Shown here in pieces: positions 18,115-26,892 of a DNA stretch of 64,000 bases. How positions within the stretch are numbered: position 1 is the first letter of the stretch; every line of letters begins with the position of its first letter. Both the position numbers and the translations under genes were made by a program. The DNA is from Planctomyces sp. SH-PL62 (lineage in GTDB: Bacteria; Planctomycetota; Planctomycetia; Isosphaerales; Isosphaeraceae): contig NZ_CP011273.1 of the NCBI RefSeq assembly GCF_001610895.1, positions 1,860,001-1,924,000 on the forward strand. The letters are read 5' to 3'. The notes under the pieces are model-generated. The model had not been told where the DNA came from. It saw only the letters and a list, made by a program, of their open reading frames with translations, and made no database searches.

Positions 18115-19296
18115 ATGGGCTTCCTGAACGGACGAATGACTTTCACCCGGTTCCGCGTGGGCGGCCCGTCCCCGCTGCCGTTCTCCGAGGAGACGCTGGC
18201 GGTGCTGGAGAGCCATCGGATCGGCCACCACAGCGCGGCGGAGCCGGCCGACGGCGTGACCACCGGCTGGGCGGGGGGGAGCCACGTCCTCGACGTCCGA
18301 TTCGAGCTGGACAAGAACCTGATCAACGACTCGCTCCACGCCGCGATCCGCGTCGACACCGACAAGATCCCCGGCACGCTGCTCCGCGCCTACACCCAGA
18401 TCGAGCTGGACGCCCGGGCGGCGATGAACCCCAGCGGGACGCCCACGAAGGCCCAGAAGACCGAGGCGAAGGAGGCCGCGAAGGCCCGCGCCGAGTCCGA
18501 GGCCGCCGACGGCCGATTCCGCCGCTGCAACCATTATCCGATCCTTTGGGACGGCCGTCAGGGGATCCTCTACGTCGGCTCGACCAGCTCGAACGTCGTC
18601 GAGCGGGCCACGGCCCTGTTCCGCGAGACGTTCGAGCGCCCCCTGGAGCCGATCACCGCCGGGGCGTTGGCGATGGGGAGCCCGGACACGATCGAGGAGT
18701 CCGACCGCACGGCCGAGCGACTGGGGACGAACTCGCTGAACCTGTACGGCGGCGACAGCGGCGACCAGCTCTCCACCGTCGCCTGGGCCGAGAAGGCCCC
18801 GAACATGCTCGACCACCTCGGTAACGAGTTCCTGGTCTGGCTCTGGCACCAGCTCCAGAACGAGAGCGACACCATCCCGCTGGCCGACGGCACCGAAGTC
18901 GCCGTGATGCTCGCCAAGACGCTGATGCTGGACTGCCCTCGCGGCGAGACCGGCCGCGACAGCCTCACCGACGACGCCCCGACCCGGCTCCCGGAGGCCT
19001 TCCGCGCCCTCCAGTCTGGCAAGCTGCCGCGCAAGGCGGGCCTGATCGTCGTCCGCCACGGCGCCCAGTATGAGTTCACCATCCAGGCCGAGAGCCTCGC
19101 CGTCACCGGCGCCTTGCTCCCGAAGCCCGAAGACCGCCTGGCCCCGTACGAGGCCAAGTGCGAGCGGATCGACGGCCTCCGCCACTTCGCCGAGACGCTG
19201 GACCTGCTGTTCGCCGCCTACCGCGACCGCAAGACGGCCGCATCCTGGGCCGCGGAAGTCGACCGCATCAAGCGCTGGCTGACCGCCGCCGCCTGA
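18115..19296 (+). CDS. RdgC-like recombination-associated protein
   Basis: A 393-residue protein similar in layout to RdgC, a ring-shaped DNA-binding protein that limits RecA loading. Shared landmarks: short N-terminal strand (MGFLNGRMTFTRFRV), the GWxGG...H segment near residue 50, IPxxLLRAYTQIELDAR with a following Lys/Ala/Glu-rich helix of the KAQKTEAKEAAK type, a DGRFRRCNHYPILWD strand, and a FRETFERPLEPI element. It is about 90 residues longer than E. coli RdgC (about 300), with extra sequence after the middle. Start at 18115 has GAGGAGG seven bases upstream. Identification is by pattern only, so moderate confidence; no rec gene lies close by. Confidence 0.62.
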   Translation: MGFLNGRMTFTRFRVGGPSPLPFSEETLAVLESHRIGHHSAAEPADGVTTGWAGGSHVLDVRFELDKNLINDSLHAAIRVDTDKIPGTLLRAYTQIELDARAAMNPSGTPTKAQKTEAKEAAKARAESEAADGRFRRCNHYPILWDGRQGILYVGSTSSNVVERATALFRETFERPLEPITAGALAMGSPDTIEESDRTAERLGTNSLNLYGGDSGDQLSTVAWAEKAPNMLDHLGNEFLVWLWHQLQNESDTIPLADGTEVAVMLAKTLMLDCPRGETGRDSLTDDAPTRLPEAFRALQSGKLPRKAGLIVVRHGAQYEFTIQAESLAVTGALLPKPEDRLAPYEAKCERIDGLRHFAETLDLLFAAYRDRKTAASWAAEVDRIKRWLTAAA

Positions 19297-19404
19297 TCCA
19301 CGAACCAATCGAACGCAACGGCCCGCGGAGTCGTCAGCCTTCGCGACCCGGGGCCGTCGCCGTCCGATCGAGCCACGAGGGGGGAAGCCGAACGCGAAAG
19401 CGGG

Positions 19405-19502
19405 CGGCGACATCCTTTTCCCCCTCGTGTCGCTCATTTCGAAGACCGACCGAACGCCCTCCCGGCTCGCGGGGGAAGATCGCCCGATAGACCGGATGAG
19501 GG
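19405..19502. repeat. Decayed copy of the palindromic repeat
   Basis: Downstream of the RdgC-like gene lies TTTTCCCCCTCG, GAAGACCGACCG, then CTCGCGGGGGAAGATCGCCCGATAGACCGGATGAGGG in pieces. These are the same blocks as at 15345 and 26665, with substitutions. It sits between convergent genes (RdgC-like and aldo/keto reductase). Confidence 0.6.
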
Positions 19503-19528
19503 CTCAAACCGTCGTCAGGTCCCAGGAA

Positions 19529-20482
19529 TCAGGCGCTGGCGTCGTCGAGGAGCTTCATCGCCTCGGCGTCGAGCTTGATCGAGAGGGCCTGGACGAGATC
19601 GTCGAGCTGTTCGACGCTGTTGGCGCCGGCGATCGGGGCGGTCACGCCGGGGCGGGCGAGCAGCCAGGCCAGGGCGACGCTCGCGGGCTTGGCCTTCAGG
19701 CCGGACGCCACCTGGTCGAGCGCGTCGAGGACGCGGAAGCCGCGATCGTTGAGGTATTTCTTGACGTTGGTGCTCCGCGCGGGGCTCTTCGACAGGTCGT
19801 CCTCGCGGCGATACTTGCCGGTGAGGAAGCCGCTTGCCAGCGAGTAATACGGGATGACGCCGATGTTCTCCTTGAGGCAGAAGGGACCCAGCTCGGCCTC
19901 GAAGTCCGCCCGCTCCACCAGGTTGTAGTGCGGTTGGAGGCACTGGTAGCGCGGGAGGCCGGTATCGGCGGCGATTTTGAGGGCCTCGGCCAGCCTCTCG
20001 GCGGTGAAGTTCGAGGCTCCGATCACACGGACCTTGCCCTCCTTGATGAGCTGGTCGTACGCTTCCAGCGTCTCCTGCTGGGGCGTCTCGGGGTCCTGGT
20101 CCTTGTGGGTCTGGTAGAGGTCGATGCGGTCGGTCTGGAGCCGCCTGAGCGAGTCTTCCGCGGCGCGGAGGATGTAGGACTTGCTCAGGCCGACCTTGCC
20201 GTCGCCCATGTCCATGCCGACCTTGGTCGCCAGGACGACCTGGTCTCGCTTGCCGCTCGCCTTGAACCACTTGCCCAGGATCGTCTCGGACTCGCCCCCC
20301 CGATTGCCGGGGGCCCATCGCGAGTAGACGTCGGCCGTGTCGATGAAGTTCAACCCGGCGGCGACGAAGCCGTCGAGCACCCGGAAGGAGGCCGCCTCGT
20401 CGATCGTCCAGCCGAACACGTTCCCGCCCAGCGCGAGCGGGACGACTTCCAACTCCGAGCCGCCGACCTTGCGCCTTTCCAT
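19529..20482 (-). CDS. Aldo/keto reductase
   Basis: A 317-residue NADPH-dependent oxidoreductase with a TIM-barrel. Catalytic residues of the family are visible: Asp and Tyr in FIDTADVYSRW (about 47-57), Lys in VVLATKVG (about 82), His in DLYQTHKDQD (about 123). NADPH-binding loops near the C-terminus include PIAGANSVEQLDD. It resembles the YajO/YghZ/IolS branch. The start at 20482 has a GGGAGA ribosome binding site; upstream the frame is open but Arg-rich and unlike the family. Alone on the minus strand, divergent from the HAD gene and convergent with the RdgC-like gene. Substrate cannot be named. Confidence 0.9.
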   Translation of the reverse strand: MERRKVGGSELEVVPLALGGNVFGWTIDEAASFRVLDGFVAAGLNFIDTADVYSRWAPGNRGGESETILGKWFKASGKRDQVVLATKVGMDMGDGKVGLSKSYILRAAEDSLRRLQTDRIDLYQTHKDQDPETPQQETLEAYDQLIKEGKVRVIGASNFTAERLAEALKIAADTGLPRYQCLQPHYNLVERADFEAELGPFCLKENIGVIPYYSLASGFLTGKYRREDDLSKSPARSTNVKKYLNDRGFRVLDALDQVASGLKAKPASVALAWLLARPGVTAPIAGANSVEQLDDLVQALSIKLDAEAMKLLDDASA

Positions 20483-20693
20483 CGTCCATCTCCCTGTTCG
20501 AGGTGTTCCGCGACGCAGCTTCGACATTTCGCCGCGCTTCGCCGACATTTTAGCGGGCAGGCAAACCGCGACCGCCGTTTGGGGACCGGGAGCCGTCCCG
20601 GATGCGAAACGCACGGCGAAACGGTAAGCTCGTCGAGACGCCCGCCACAGGATGGGGCGGGGACGCAACCGAGGCCGGGGACCGCAGAGAACG

Positions 20694-21350
20694 ATGCAAG
20701 CGACGATTGACGCCGTGGCGTTCGACCTGGACGGGCTGATGTTCGACACGGAGGCCCTGTTCTTCCGGGTCGCGTGCGAGACCCTGGAGGCCCGGGGGGG
20801 CCGGTTCACGGCCGAGATGATGGCGGCGATGATCGGCCGCCGGGCCGTCGAGGCCGGCCACGTCCTCCAGACGATGAGCGGGATCGACGCCGACCCGGCG
20901 GAACTGCTCGCCGACGTCCGCGAGCGATACCTCGCGGTGCTGGACACCGACGCCGCGCCGACGCCGGGGCTGCTGGCCCTGCTGGATCGGCTCGAAAATC
21001 GGAGGCTCCCCAAGGCGGTCGCCACGTCGTCGCGACGGGCCCACGCCGAACGGCTGCTGGCCGGGCACGGGCTGCGGGATCGGTTCGCGTTCGTCCTGGG
21101 CTCGGAAGACGTGGAGCGGGGCAAGCCGGAGCCGGAAATCTACCTGAAGGCGGCCGAAGGGTTCGGCGTGGCGCCCGAAAGCCTTATGGTTCTGGAAGAC
21201 AGCCCGGCGGGCGTCGCCGCGGCGCGCGCCGCCGGGGCCTTCGTGGTGGCCGTGCCCCACACGCACAGCGTCGCCGAGGGGCTCGGCCTGGCCGACCTGA
21301 TCGTCCCCCGCCTGGACGCCCCCGCGCTGCTGGCGCGGCTGGGCTCCTGA
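20694..21350 (+). CDS. HAD-superfamily phosphatase (beta-phosphoglucomutase-like)
   Basis: A 218-residue haloacid-dehalogenase hydrolase. Motif I FDLDGLMFDTE gives the nucleophile and acid/base Asp pair; motif II is in AVATSSRRA; motif III Lys in RGKPEPEIYLKAA; motif IV in LEDSPAGVAAARAAG. The small helical cap between motifs I and II places it in the subfamily of beta-phosphoglucomutase, phosphoglycolate phosphatase and related sugar phosphatases. Start 20694 chosen because the domain begins within ten residues. Sixteen bases before the CAAX-protease-like gene, so probably cotranscribed with it and the rhomboid gene. Confidence 0.9.
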   Translation: MQATIDAVAFDLDGLMFDTEALFFRVACETLEARGGRFTAEMMAAMIGRRAVEAGHVLQTMSGIDADPAELLADVRERYLAVLDTDAAPTPGLLALLDRLENRRLPKAVATSSRRAHAERLLAGHGLRDRFAFVLGSEDVERGKPEPEIYLKAAEGFGVAPESLMVLEDSPAGVAAARAAGAFVVAVPHTHSVAEGLGLADLIVPRLDAPALLARLGS

Positions 21351-21366
21351 CCCAAGGAGAACGCCG

Positions 21367-22077
21367 ATGTCCGCCCCCGTCGAGAGCCCCCCCCAGACGT
21401 TCGACGCCCTCCCCACGGTGACTCGAGACTTCCTGCCCTACATCGCCCCGATGTTCGCGTACGTCGCCCTTTCGAGCCTGGAGGGCTACCTCCCGAGCCC
21501 CGGCTGGTATCCGGCGGCTTACGCGGCGAAGGCGGCGGTCGTGGCGGCGATCATGTGGTACTTCCGCTCGACCTGGAGCGACCTCCGGCCCGCGCCCCGG
21601 ATCCTTGACGTCGTGCTGGCGACGGCGGTCGGATTGGTGGTGTTCGCGCTCTGGATCGGCCTGGACGGCCGCTATCCCGACCTGCCGTTCATGGGAGGGG
21701 CGAGGCAGGCCTTCGATCCCGAGGTCCTGAGCCCGGCGGGGAGGATGGCGTTCGTCGCCGTGCGGCTGGCGGGCCTGGTGCTGCTGGTCCCGGTGTTCGA
21801 AGAGCTGTTCTGGCGGTCGTTCCTGATCCGCTGGCTGATCGACCAGGAGTTCTGGAAGGTCCCCATCGGCCGGGTGACCTGGACCGCGGCCCTGATCAGC
21901 TCCGGGGCGTTCGCGCTGGCGCATCCCGAATGGCTCCCCGCGCTCCTGACCGGCCTGATCTGGGCGGGGCTGCTGGCCTACTCGCACTCGATCTCGGCCT
22001 GCGTGATCAGCCACGTCGTCGCGAACCTGGCGTTGGGGATCTATGTGATCGCCACCAGGTCGTGGAAGTTCTGGTGA
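21367..22077 (+). CDS. CPBP/CAAX-protease-related intramembrane protease (exosortase-associated type)
   Basis: A 236-residue polytopic membrane protein. Glu-Glu motif VFEELFWRSFLIRW, first His in ALAHPEW and second His/Asn in CVISHVVANL are the putative metal-binding set of the CPBP family. The stretch WRSFLIRWLIDQEFWKVPIG and the C-terminus NLALGIYVIATRSWKFW match the form known from PEP-CTERM/exosortase systems (the CAAX prenyl protease-related family, as I recall TIGR03008). A PEP-CTERM protein is encoded at 37039-37896. Exosortase itself is not in the window. Between the HAD gene (16 bases) and the rhomboid gene (22 bases), so in one operon. Confidence 0.85.
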   Translation: MSAPVESPPQTFDALPTVTRDFLPYIAPMFAYVALSSLEGYLPSPGWYPAAYAAKAAVVAAIMWYFRSTWSDLRPAPRILDVVLATAVGLVVFALWIGLDGRYPDLPFMGGARQAFDPEVLSPAGRMAFVAVRLAGLVLLVPVFEELFWRSFLIRWLIDQEFWKVPIGRVTWTAALISSGAFALAHPEWLPALLTGLIWAGLLAYSHSISACVISHVVANLALGIYVIATRSWKFW

Positions 22078-22099
22078 GCCTCGCCCTGGGAGGGGCCGC

Positions 22100-23305
22100 A
22101 TGATCATCCCCTGGGGGACCGACGCCCCGATCTACCACCGGCCGATCGCCACGGTCGGGGTGATGGTCGCGTGCGTCCTGGTCTTCGCGATCGATCCGGG
22201 ACACCGGCACACGGAATGGCAGCTGGCGCTGGGGGACGGCCTGCATCCGGTGCAATGGGCGACCCACATCTTCATCCACCAGGGGATCGGCCACCTGCTG
22301 GGGAACCTGCTCTTCCTCTGGGCGTTCGGGATCATCGTCGAGGGGAAGCTGGGCGCGATCGGATTCCTGGCCGCCTACCTGATCCTGGGGATCTTCCCGG
22401 GGGCGTTGATCCAGGCGCTCGTGTCTCGCGAGGAGGTCGGCCATGCGATGGGAGCGTCCGGCGCCATCTTCGGCCTGATGGCGCTCTGCCTGATCTGGGC
22501 GCCGAGGAACGACCTGTACTGCCTGGTGATCCTCGGCGGGTTCATGCGGATGCTGGTCTTCCAGCCGGAGATCCCGATCCTCTGGTTCGCGGCCTTCTAC
22601 ATCGTCTGGGACGTGGTGAAGGTGAGCACGCTGTCGATCGCGGGGGTGGCCTGGGTCGGCGGGCTCGGGCACAGCTTCGGGGCGCTCGGGGGCGTGCTCC
22701 TGGGGCTCGCGCTGCTCAAGCTGGACCTGGTCGATTGCGAGGGCTGGGATCTGCTCTCTCGCATGAAGCACGGCCGGACCGGGACGATGCACCGACCCAC
22801 CAAGCGGAAGCCGCATCGCTCGTTCGTCGAGAAGGCCCAGAAGAAGCTCGCCAAGGCGAAGAAGGCGAAGCAGGCCGGCGAGGCCCCGGACGTCGTCGCG
22901 CTCCGGACGCTCCGGGGCCACCTCGACGCCGAGGAGACCGAGGCGGCCCTGAGCTTCTACCGGACGACCCGCCGGCGGCTGCGGGGCTGGCGGCCCCCGG
23001 ACCCCGAACGGGTCGATCTCATCAAGGCCCTGGTCGCGGCGCAGGCCTGGGAGGAGGCCGCCGGGGTGATGCAGGCCTACCTGGACGAGTCCAACCTCCC
23101 CTCGCCGAAGATCCGCCTGAAGTTGGCCGAGGTGCTGATCCGACGCCTGGAACGCCCCGTCGCCGGGCTCCGGACCATCGAACGGCTCCCCGAATCCGAC
23201 CTCCCCGGAAACCTCGTCGACGCTCGCCGCAAGCTGGTGACCCTGGCCGAGCAACTCCGCGAGGAAGGAGTCCTGGAGCTGGACGATGCAGTCCAGCCTC
23301 TCTGA
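22100..23305 (+). CDS. Rhomboid-family intramembrane serine protease with C-terminal helical extension
   Basis: A 401-residue protein. The first 225 residues form a rhomboid core of about six membrane helices: IFIHQGIGHLLGNLLFLWAFG supplies the oxyanion His/Asn, GASGAIFG (about 117-124) the catalytic Ser, and GHSFGALGGVLLG (about 190) the catalytic His. After this comes a Lys-rich linker (QKKLAKAKKAKQ) and about 150 residues that look like helical TPR-type repeats (AAGVMQAYLDES, LAEVLIRRLERP), a cytoplasmic tail found in many planctomycete rhomboids. It cleaves transmembrane substrates within the membrane. Follows the CAAX-protease-like gene after 22 bases. Confidence 0.9.
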   Translation: MIIPWGTDAPIYHRPIATVGVMVACVLVFAIDPGHRHTEWQLALGDGLHPVQWATHIFIHQGIGHLLGNLLFLWAFGIIVEGKLGAIGFLAAYLILGIFPGALIQALVSREEVGHAMGASGAIFGLMALCLIWAPRNDLYCLVILGGFMRMLVFQPEIPILWFAAFYIVWDVVKVSTLSIAGVAWVGGLGHSFGALGGVLLGLALLKLDLVDCEGWDLLSRMKHGRTGTMHRPTKRKPHRSFVEKAQKKLAKAKKAKQAGEAPDVVALRTLRGHLDAEETEAALSFYRTTRRRLRGWRPPDPERVDLIKALVAAQAWEEAAGVMQAYLDESNLPSPKIRLKLAEVLIRRLERPVAGLRTIERLPESDLPGNLVDARRKLVTLAEQLREEGVLELDDAVQPL

Positions 23306-23566
23306 CCGCCATCGCCCTCGAGACCGTCGCCACCTACCCAATCGCCAATCTCCTTGAAGACGGCACCCGCACGCCTGAGCGCCGCCTGTCGACCTTGCAA
23401 TCCCCGAAGCCGTTAGGCAGGATGAAAGGGTCGCACACCCTGGGAAAGGCGAGGCGATTCTTCCGCTTCGACGGCTTCTCCCGCGGCGAGCTCCCCCTCC
23501 GACGGTCGCCCTGGGCGACCTCTTGCGACACTTCCCGAGTCCGCATCCACCTTCGAGGAGCGCTTC

Positions 23567-26542
23567 ATGACGCGCATCGGTCGTTTCGGGGTCCTGGCGT
23601 CCCTGGCGCTTGCGGCGTTGCCGGCTGCGAAGGCGCAGGAGTCGCCGGCGAGCCTCCCAGTCCAGGACGGCGCGAAGCTCGACGTGGGCGAGGCGATCGC
23701 CGCCGCCAGGGCCGCGCAGGGCTCCGGCGGGGCCCGGCCGGGCCCCCAGGGGAACTTTCGCGACTTCAACGAGGTGACCAAGGACGCCGAGAAGATCGAC
23801 GGCCTGTTCACCCTGTACAAGACCGGCGACAACCTCTACGCCGAGATCCGCCCGGACCAGTTCAACCAGACGCTGCTCGTGCCGGTCACGATCGCGAAGG
23901 GGATGGCGAACGCCGGCATGCCGGTGGGCGACGACGACCTCGTCCTGATCTTCAAGCGGGTCGGCGACCGGATCCAGGTCGTGCGCCGCAACATCCATTA
24001 CAAGGCCCCGGCCGGGACGCCGATCGACAAGGCGGTGAAGCAGAACTACACCGACTCGATCCTCATGGCCCTGCCGATCGTCACGCTCAACCCGATGCGA
24101 GGCGGAGCGCCGCTGATCAACCTGTCGGACATCTTCATGACCGACTTCGCCCAGCTCGGCCTGGGTTCGATCGACCGTTCGCGGAGCACCTGGCAGAAGG
24201 TCAAGGGGTTCCCGAACAACGTGGAATTGCAGCTCGAAACGACCTATACCGGGCGGGGCAACTTCGGCCGGGGCGACGGCGGGGTCGCCGATCCGCGCGG
24301 GCTGACGGTGGTGGTCCACTACAGCATCATGAAGACGCCGGACGCCGGCTTCCGCAGCCGCCCGGCCGACGACCGCGTGGGCTACTTCCTCGCGGCGGCG
24401 AAGGACTTCGGCAGCGACAGCCAGGACGGCAACTTCGTCCGCTCGATCTACCGCTGGCGACTGGAGAAGTCGGACCCGAAGGCCAAGCTCTCCCCCCCCA
24501 AGAAGCAGATCGTCTGGTACGTCGAGGACAACGTCCCCCTGGAGTACCGGCCGTACGTGGAGGAGGGGATCCTCGAATGGAACAAGGCGTTCGAGAAGAT
24601 CGGCTTCAAGAATGCGTTGGCCGTCCGTTGGCAGGAGTCCGGGCGTGACGACTTCGACCCCGAGGACACGAACTACTGCACCTTCCGCTGGGTCGCCAGC
24701 GAGTCGGGCTCGGCCATGTCGTGCGTGCGGGCCAACCCCCTGACCGGCGAGATCATCGACGGCGACGTCATCTTCGACGCCAGCTGGATCCGCCACTGGA
24801 AGCAGGAGTACGCCCTGCTGGTCGGCAACGCGACGACCGCCGGCGGCGAGGCCCAGGTCACGCCCCTGGCCCTCGGCGAGGTCGTCAGCCCGATCCTGGC
24901 CTCGAAGATGGGCTACGGCGTCCCCCAGGCGTCGTCCATGCCGGGCTTCGACCCGCTCCATCGCCTTCCCGGCCAGATGGTCCCCGAGCTGATCCCGGCC
25001 GACCAGAGCCTGCTCAAGTGGCAGTTCGCCCGGAACCTCGCCCGCAACGCGCAGGGCTTCTGCCAGCGCCACCAGGGCTTCACCCAGGACCTCAGCCTGG
25101 CCGCCATCTCCCTTTCCGGCCCCCAGGCGCCGACCACCCCGGCCGCCGACGCCGCCAAGCCGGGCGAGAAGAAGGAAGACGCCAAGCCCGAGGAGAAGAA
25201 GAAGCCCGAGATCAAGGACGAACTCCCCGAGGAGTTCCTCAGCCAGGCGATCAAGGACGTCGTGATGCACGAGGTCGGCCACTCGCTGGGCCTCCGCCAC
25301 AACTTCAAGTCCAGCACCATGCTCACCGCCGACCAGCTCAACGACACGGCCGTCACCCGCGAGAAGGGCCTGGGGGGGAGCGTCATGGACTACAACCCGG
25401 TGAACCTCGCCCCTCGGGGGAAGAAGCAGGGGGACTACTACTCGACGACCATCGGCCCCTATGACTACTGGGCGATCGAGTACGGCTACAAGCAGGTCGA
25501 CGGCGACGAGGCGGCCGAGCTCAAGAAGATCGCCTCGCGGGCCCCGGAGAAGGACCTGACCTACGCCACCGACGAGGACGTCGTCCTCAACGACGACCCC
25601 TACGTCAACCGCTGGGACCTGGGCTCCGACCCCTGCCAGTTCGCCAAGGACCGGATCGAGCTGGCCAGCGAGTTGCTCAAGGACCTCGATTCGCGAGTCG
25701 TGAAGGACGGCGAGTCCTGGTCCCGGATGCGGCGGGCGTTCAGCGTCCTGCTCAACCAGTGGGGCAACGCGGCGACCCTCGCCTCGCAGTACGTCGCCGG
25801 CCAGTCGATCTCGCGCGACCACAAGGCCGACAAGGACGCCCGCGACCCCATCGACCCGATCCCGGGCGAGAAGCAGCGCGAGTGCCTGAAGTTCCTGGCC
25901 GAGAACATCCTGACCGACAAGCCGTTCACGTTCTCGCCCTCCGTCATGCGGCGGCTCGGCAACGAGCGCTGGATGCATTGGGGCAACGAGGGCCTGTTCT
26001 CCGGCCCCAACGCCGACATCTCGGTCTATGAGCGGATCCTGGGCATCCAGCGCATCGTGCTGGGGCACTGCCTCGGCGGGTCCACGCTCTCCAGGCTCCA
26101 GAACCAGGAACTCCAGTCCAACCCCGGCTCGTCGCCGCTCCGCATCGACGAGGTCTTCCGCGCCCTCACCGACGGCGTCTGGGCCGACCTGGACAAGCTG
26201 CCGACCCAGGACGAGAAGGACCCCAAGCCGGCCCTCTCCACCGTCCGCCGGAACCTCCAGCGCGAGCACCTGCGGCGGCTGGGCCTCCTGGTCGTCGGCC
26301 AGGGCGGGGGAGGCGCGGAAGGCCCCACCTTCGTCGTCCTCTACGGCCGCGGCAACAGCTCCGTCCCCGCCGACGCCCGCTCCCTGGCCCGACTCCACCT
26401 CAAGGAGATCGCCGCCAGGATCACCAAGGAACTCGACGCCAAGGGCACCCAGCTCGACGACACCTCCCGGGCCCACCTGGAAGAGAGCAAGGAGAAGATC
26501 GCCAAGATCCTCGAAGCTCGGATCGACACCCGCGACCTTTGA
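23567..26542 (+). CDS. Secreted zinc-dependent metalloprotease (DUF5117/DUF4953 type)
   Basis: A 991-residue exported metalloprotease. Signal peptide MTRIGRFGVLASLALAALPAAKA; a DUF5117-like region at about 60-250 (LFTLYKTGDNLYAEIRPDQ, GDRIQVVRRNIHYKAP); then a metzincin-like catalytic part with HEVGHSLGLRHN (about residue 567) carrying the HExxHxxGxxH zinc ligands, and a downstream GSVMDY element, the Met-turn Met, about 38 residues later. A Pro/Lys/Glu-rich linker (about 525-550) interrupts the domain just before the zinc motif. Homologues are common in Bacteroidetes and Planctomycetes; substrate unknown. The start has a GAGGAG box. A strong hairpin terminator follows at 26580. Confidence 0.9.
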   Translation: MTRIGRFGVLASLALAALPAAKAQESPASLPVQDGAKLDVGEAIAAARAAQGSGGARPGPQGNFRDFNEVTKDAEKIDGLFTLYKTGDNLYAEIRPDQFNQTLLVPVTIAKGMANAGMPVGDDDLVLIFKRVGDRIQVVRRNIHYKAPAGTPIDKAVKQNYTDSILMALPIVTLNPMRGGAPLINLSDIFMTDFAQLGLGSIDRSRSTWQKVKGFPNNVELQLETTYTGRGNFGRGDGGVADPRGLTVVVHYSIMKTPDAGFRSRPADDRVGYFLAAAKDFGSDSQDGNFVRSIYRWRLEKSDPKAKLSPPKKQIVWYVEDNVPLEYRPYVEEGILEWNKAFEKIGFKNALAVRWQESGRDDFDPEDTNYCTFRWVASESGSAMSCVRANPLTGEIIDGDVIFDASWIRHWKQEYALLVGNATTAGGEAQVTPLALGEVVSPILASKMGYGVPQASSMPGFDPLHRLPGQMVPELIPADQSLLKWQFARNLARNAQGFCQRHQGFTQDLSLAAISLSGPQAPTTPAADAAKPGEKKEDAKPEEKKKPEIKDELPEEFLSQAIKDVVMHEVGHSLGLRHNFKSSTMLTADQLNDTAVTREKGLGGSVMDYNPVNLAPRGKKQGDYYSTTIGPYDYWAIEYGYKQVDGDEAAELKKIASRAPEKDLTYATDEDVVLNDDPYVNRWDLGSDPCQFAKDRIELASELLKDLDSRVVKDGESWSRMRRAFSVLLNQWGNAATLASQYVAGQSISRDHKADKDARDPIDPIPGEKQRECLKFLAENILTDKPFTFSPSVMRRLGNERWMHWGNEGLFSGPNADISVYERILGIQRIVLGHCLGGSTLSRLQNQELQSNPGSSPLRIDEVFRALTDGVWADLDKLPTQDEKDPKPALSTVRRNLQREHLRRLGLLVVGQGGGGAEGPTFVVLYGRGNSSVPADARSLARLHLKEIAARITKELDAKGTQLDDTSRAHLEESKEKIAKILEARIDTRDL

Positions 26543-26579
26543 TCAGGCCGGACCTCGCTCCTGAAGCCGGAACCCCTTC

Positions 26580-26629
26580 GGGACCGCTCCGCACGCCCTC
26601 ATCCGGCGGCCGAGCGGTCCCGCTTTCGT
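26580..26629 (+). terminator. Intrinsic terminator after the metalloprotease gene
   Basis: Ten-base inverted arms GGGACCGCTC (26580-26589) and GAGCGGTCCC (26612-26621), then GCTTTCGTT. Lies 38 bases after the stop codon. Confidence 0.6.
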
Positions 26630-26664
26630 TGACGGCGGACGATTCCGAGCGCCGTCGGAATCCT

Positions 26665-26885
26665 AATAACGTCCTTCCCCCCTCGCGGGGGAAGGTGGCC
26701 CGCAGGGCCGGATGAGAGGGAAGACCAGCACGAAGACCGACGGCGTTATGGTCGGCCGGACTGCGAATTCCGACGGCTGGCGCGCTCGTTTTCCCCCTCA
26801 TCTGACCCCTGCGGGGTCTGTCTTCCCCCGCGAGGGGGCGGAAGACCGCTCGATTGAGCACGGAAGCCATCGGCCGGATCGCGTC
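26665..26885. repeat. Second full copy of the palindromic mosaic element
   Basis: Forward piece at 26672-26725 (CCTTCCCCCCTCGCGGGGGAAGG, then GGCCCgcaGGGCC and GATGAGAGGG), then the conserved inner segment (CACGAAGACCGACGGCGTT ... GCGAATTCCGACGGC, about 26728-26785), then an inverted piece at 26800-26845 (CCCCCTCATCTGACCCC ... GTCTTCCCCCGCGAGGGGG), and a further shortened inner segment to 26885. Same order as at 15450-15630. Fills the gap between two convergent genes. Confidence 0.75.
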
Positions 26886-26892
26886 TCCCCGC

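Noticed and set aside
22007-26476. Long minus-strand open frame over the rhomboid and metalloprotease genes
   Set aside because: Antisense of two well-identified proteins with complete active sites; no domain or ribosome binding site of its own.
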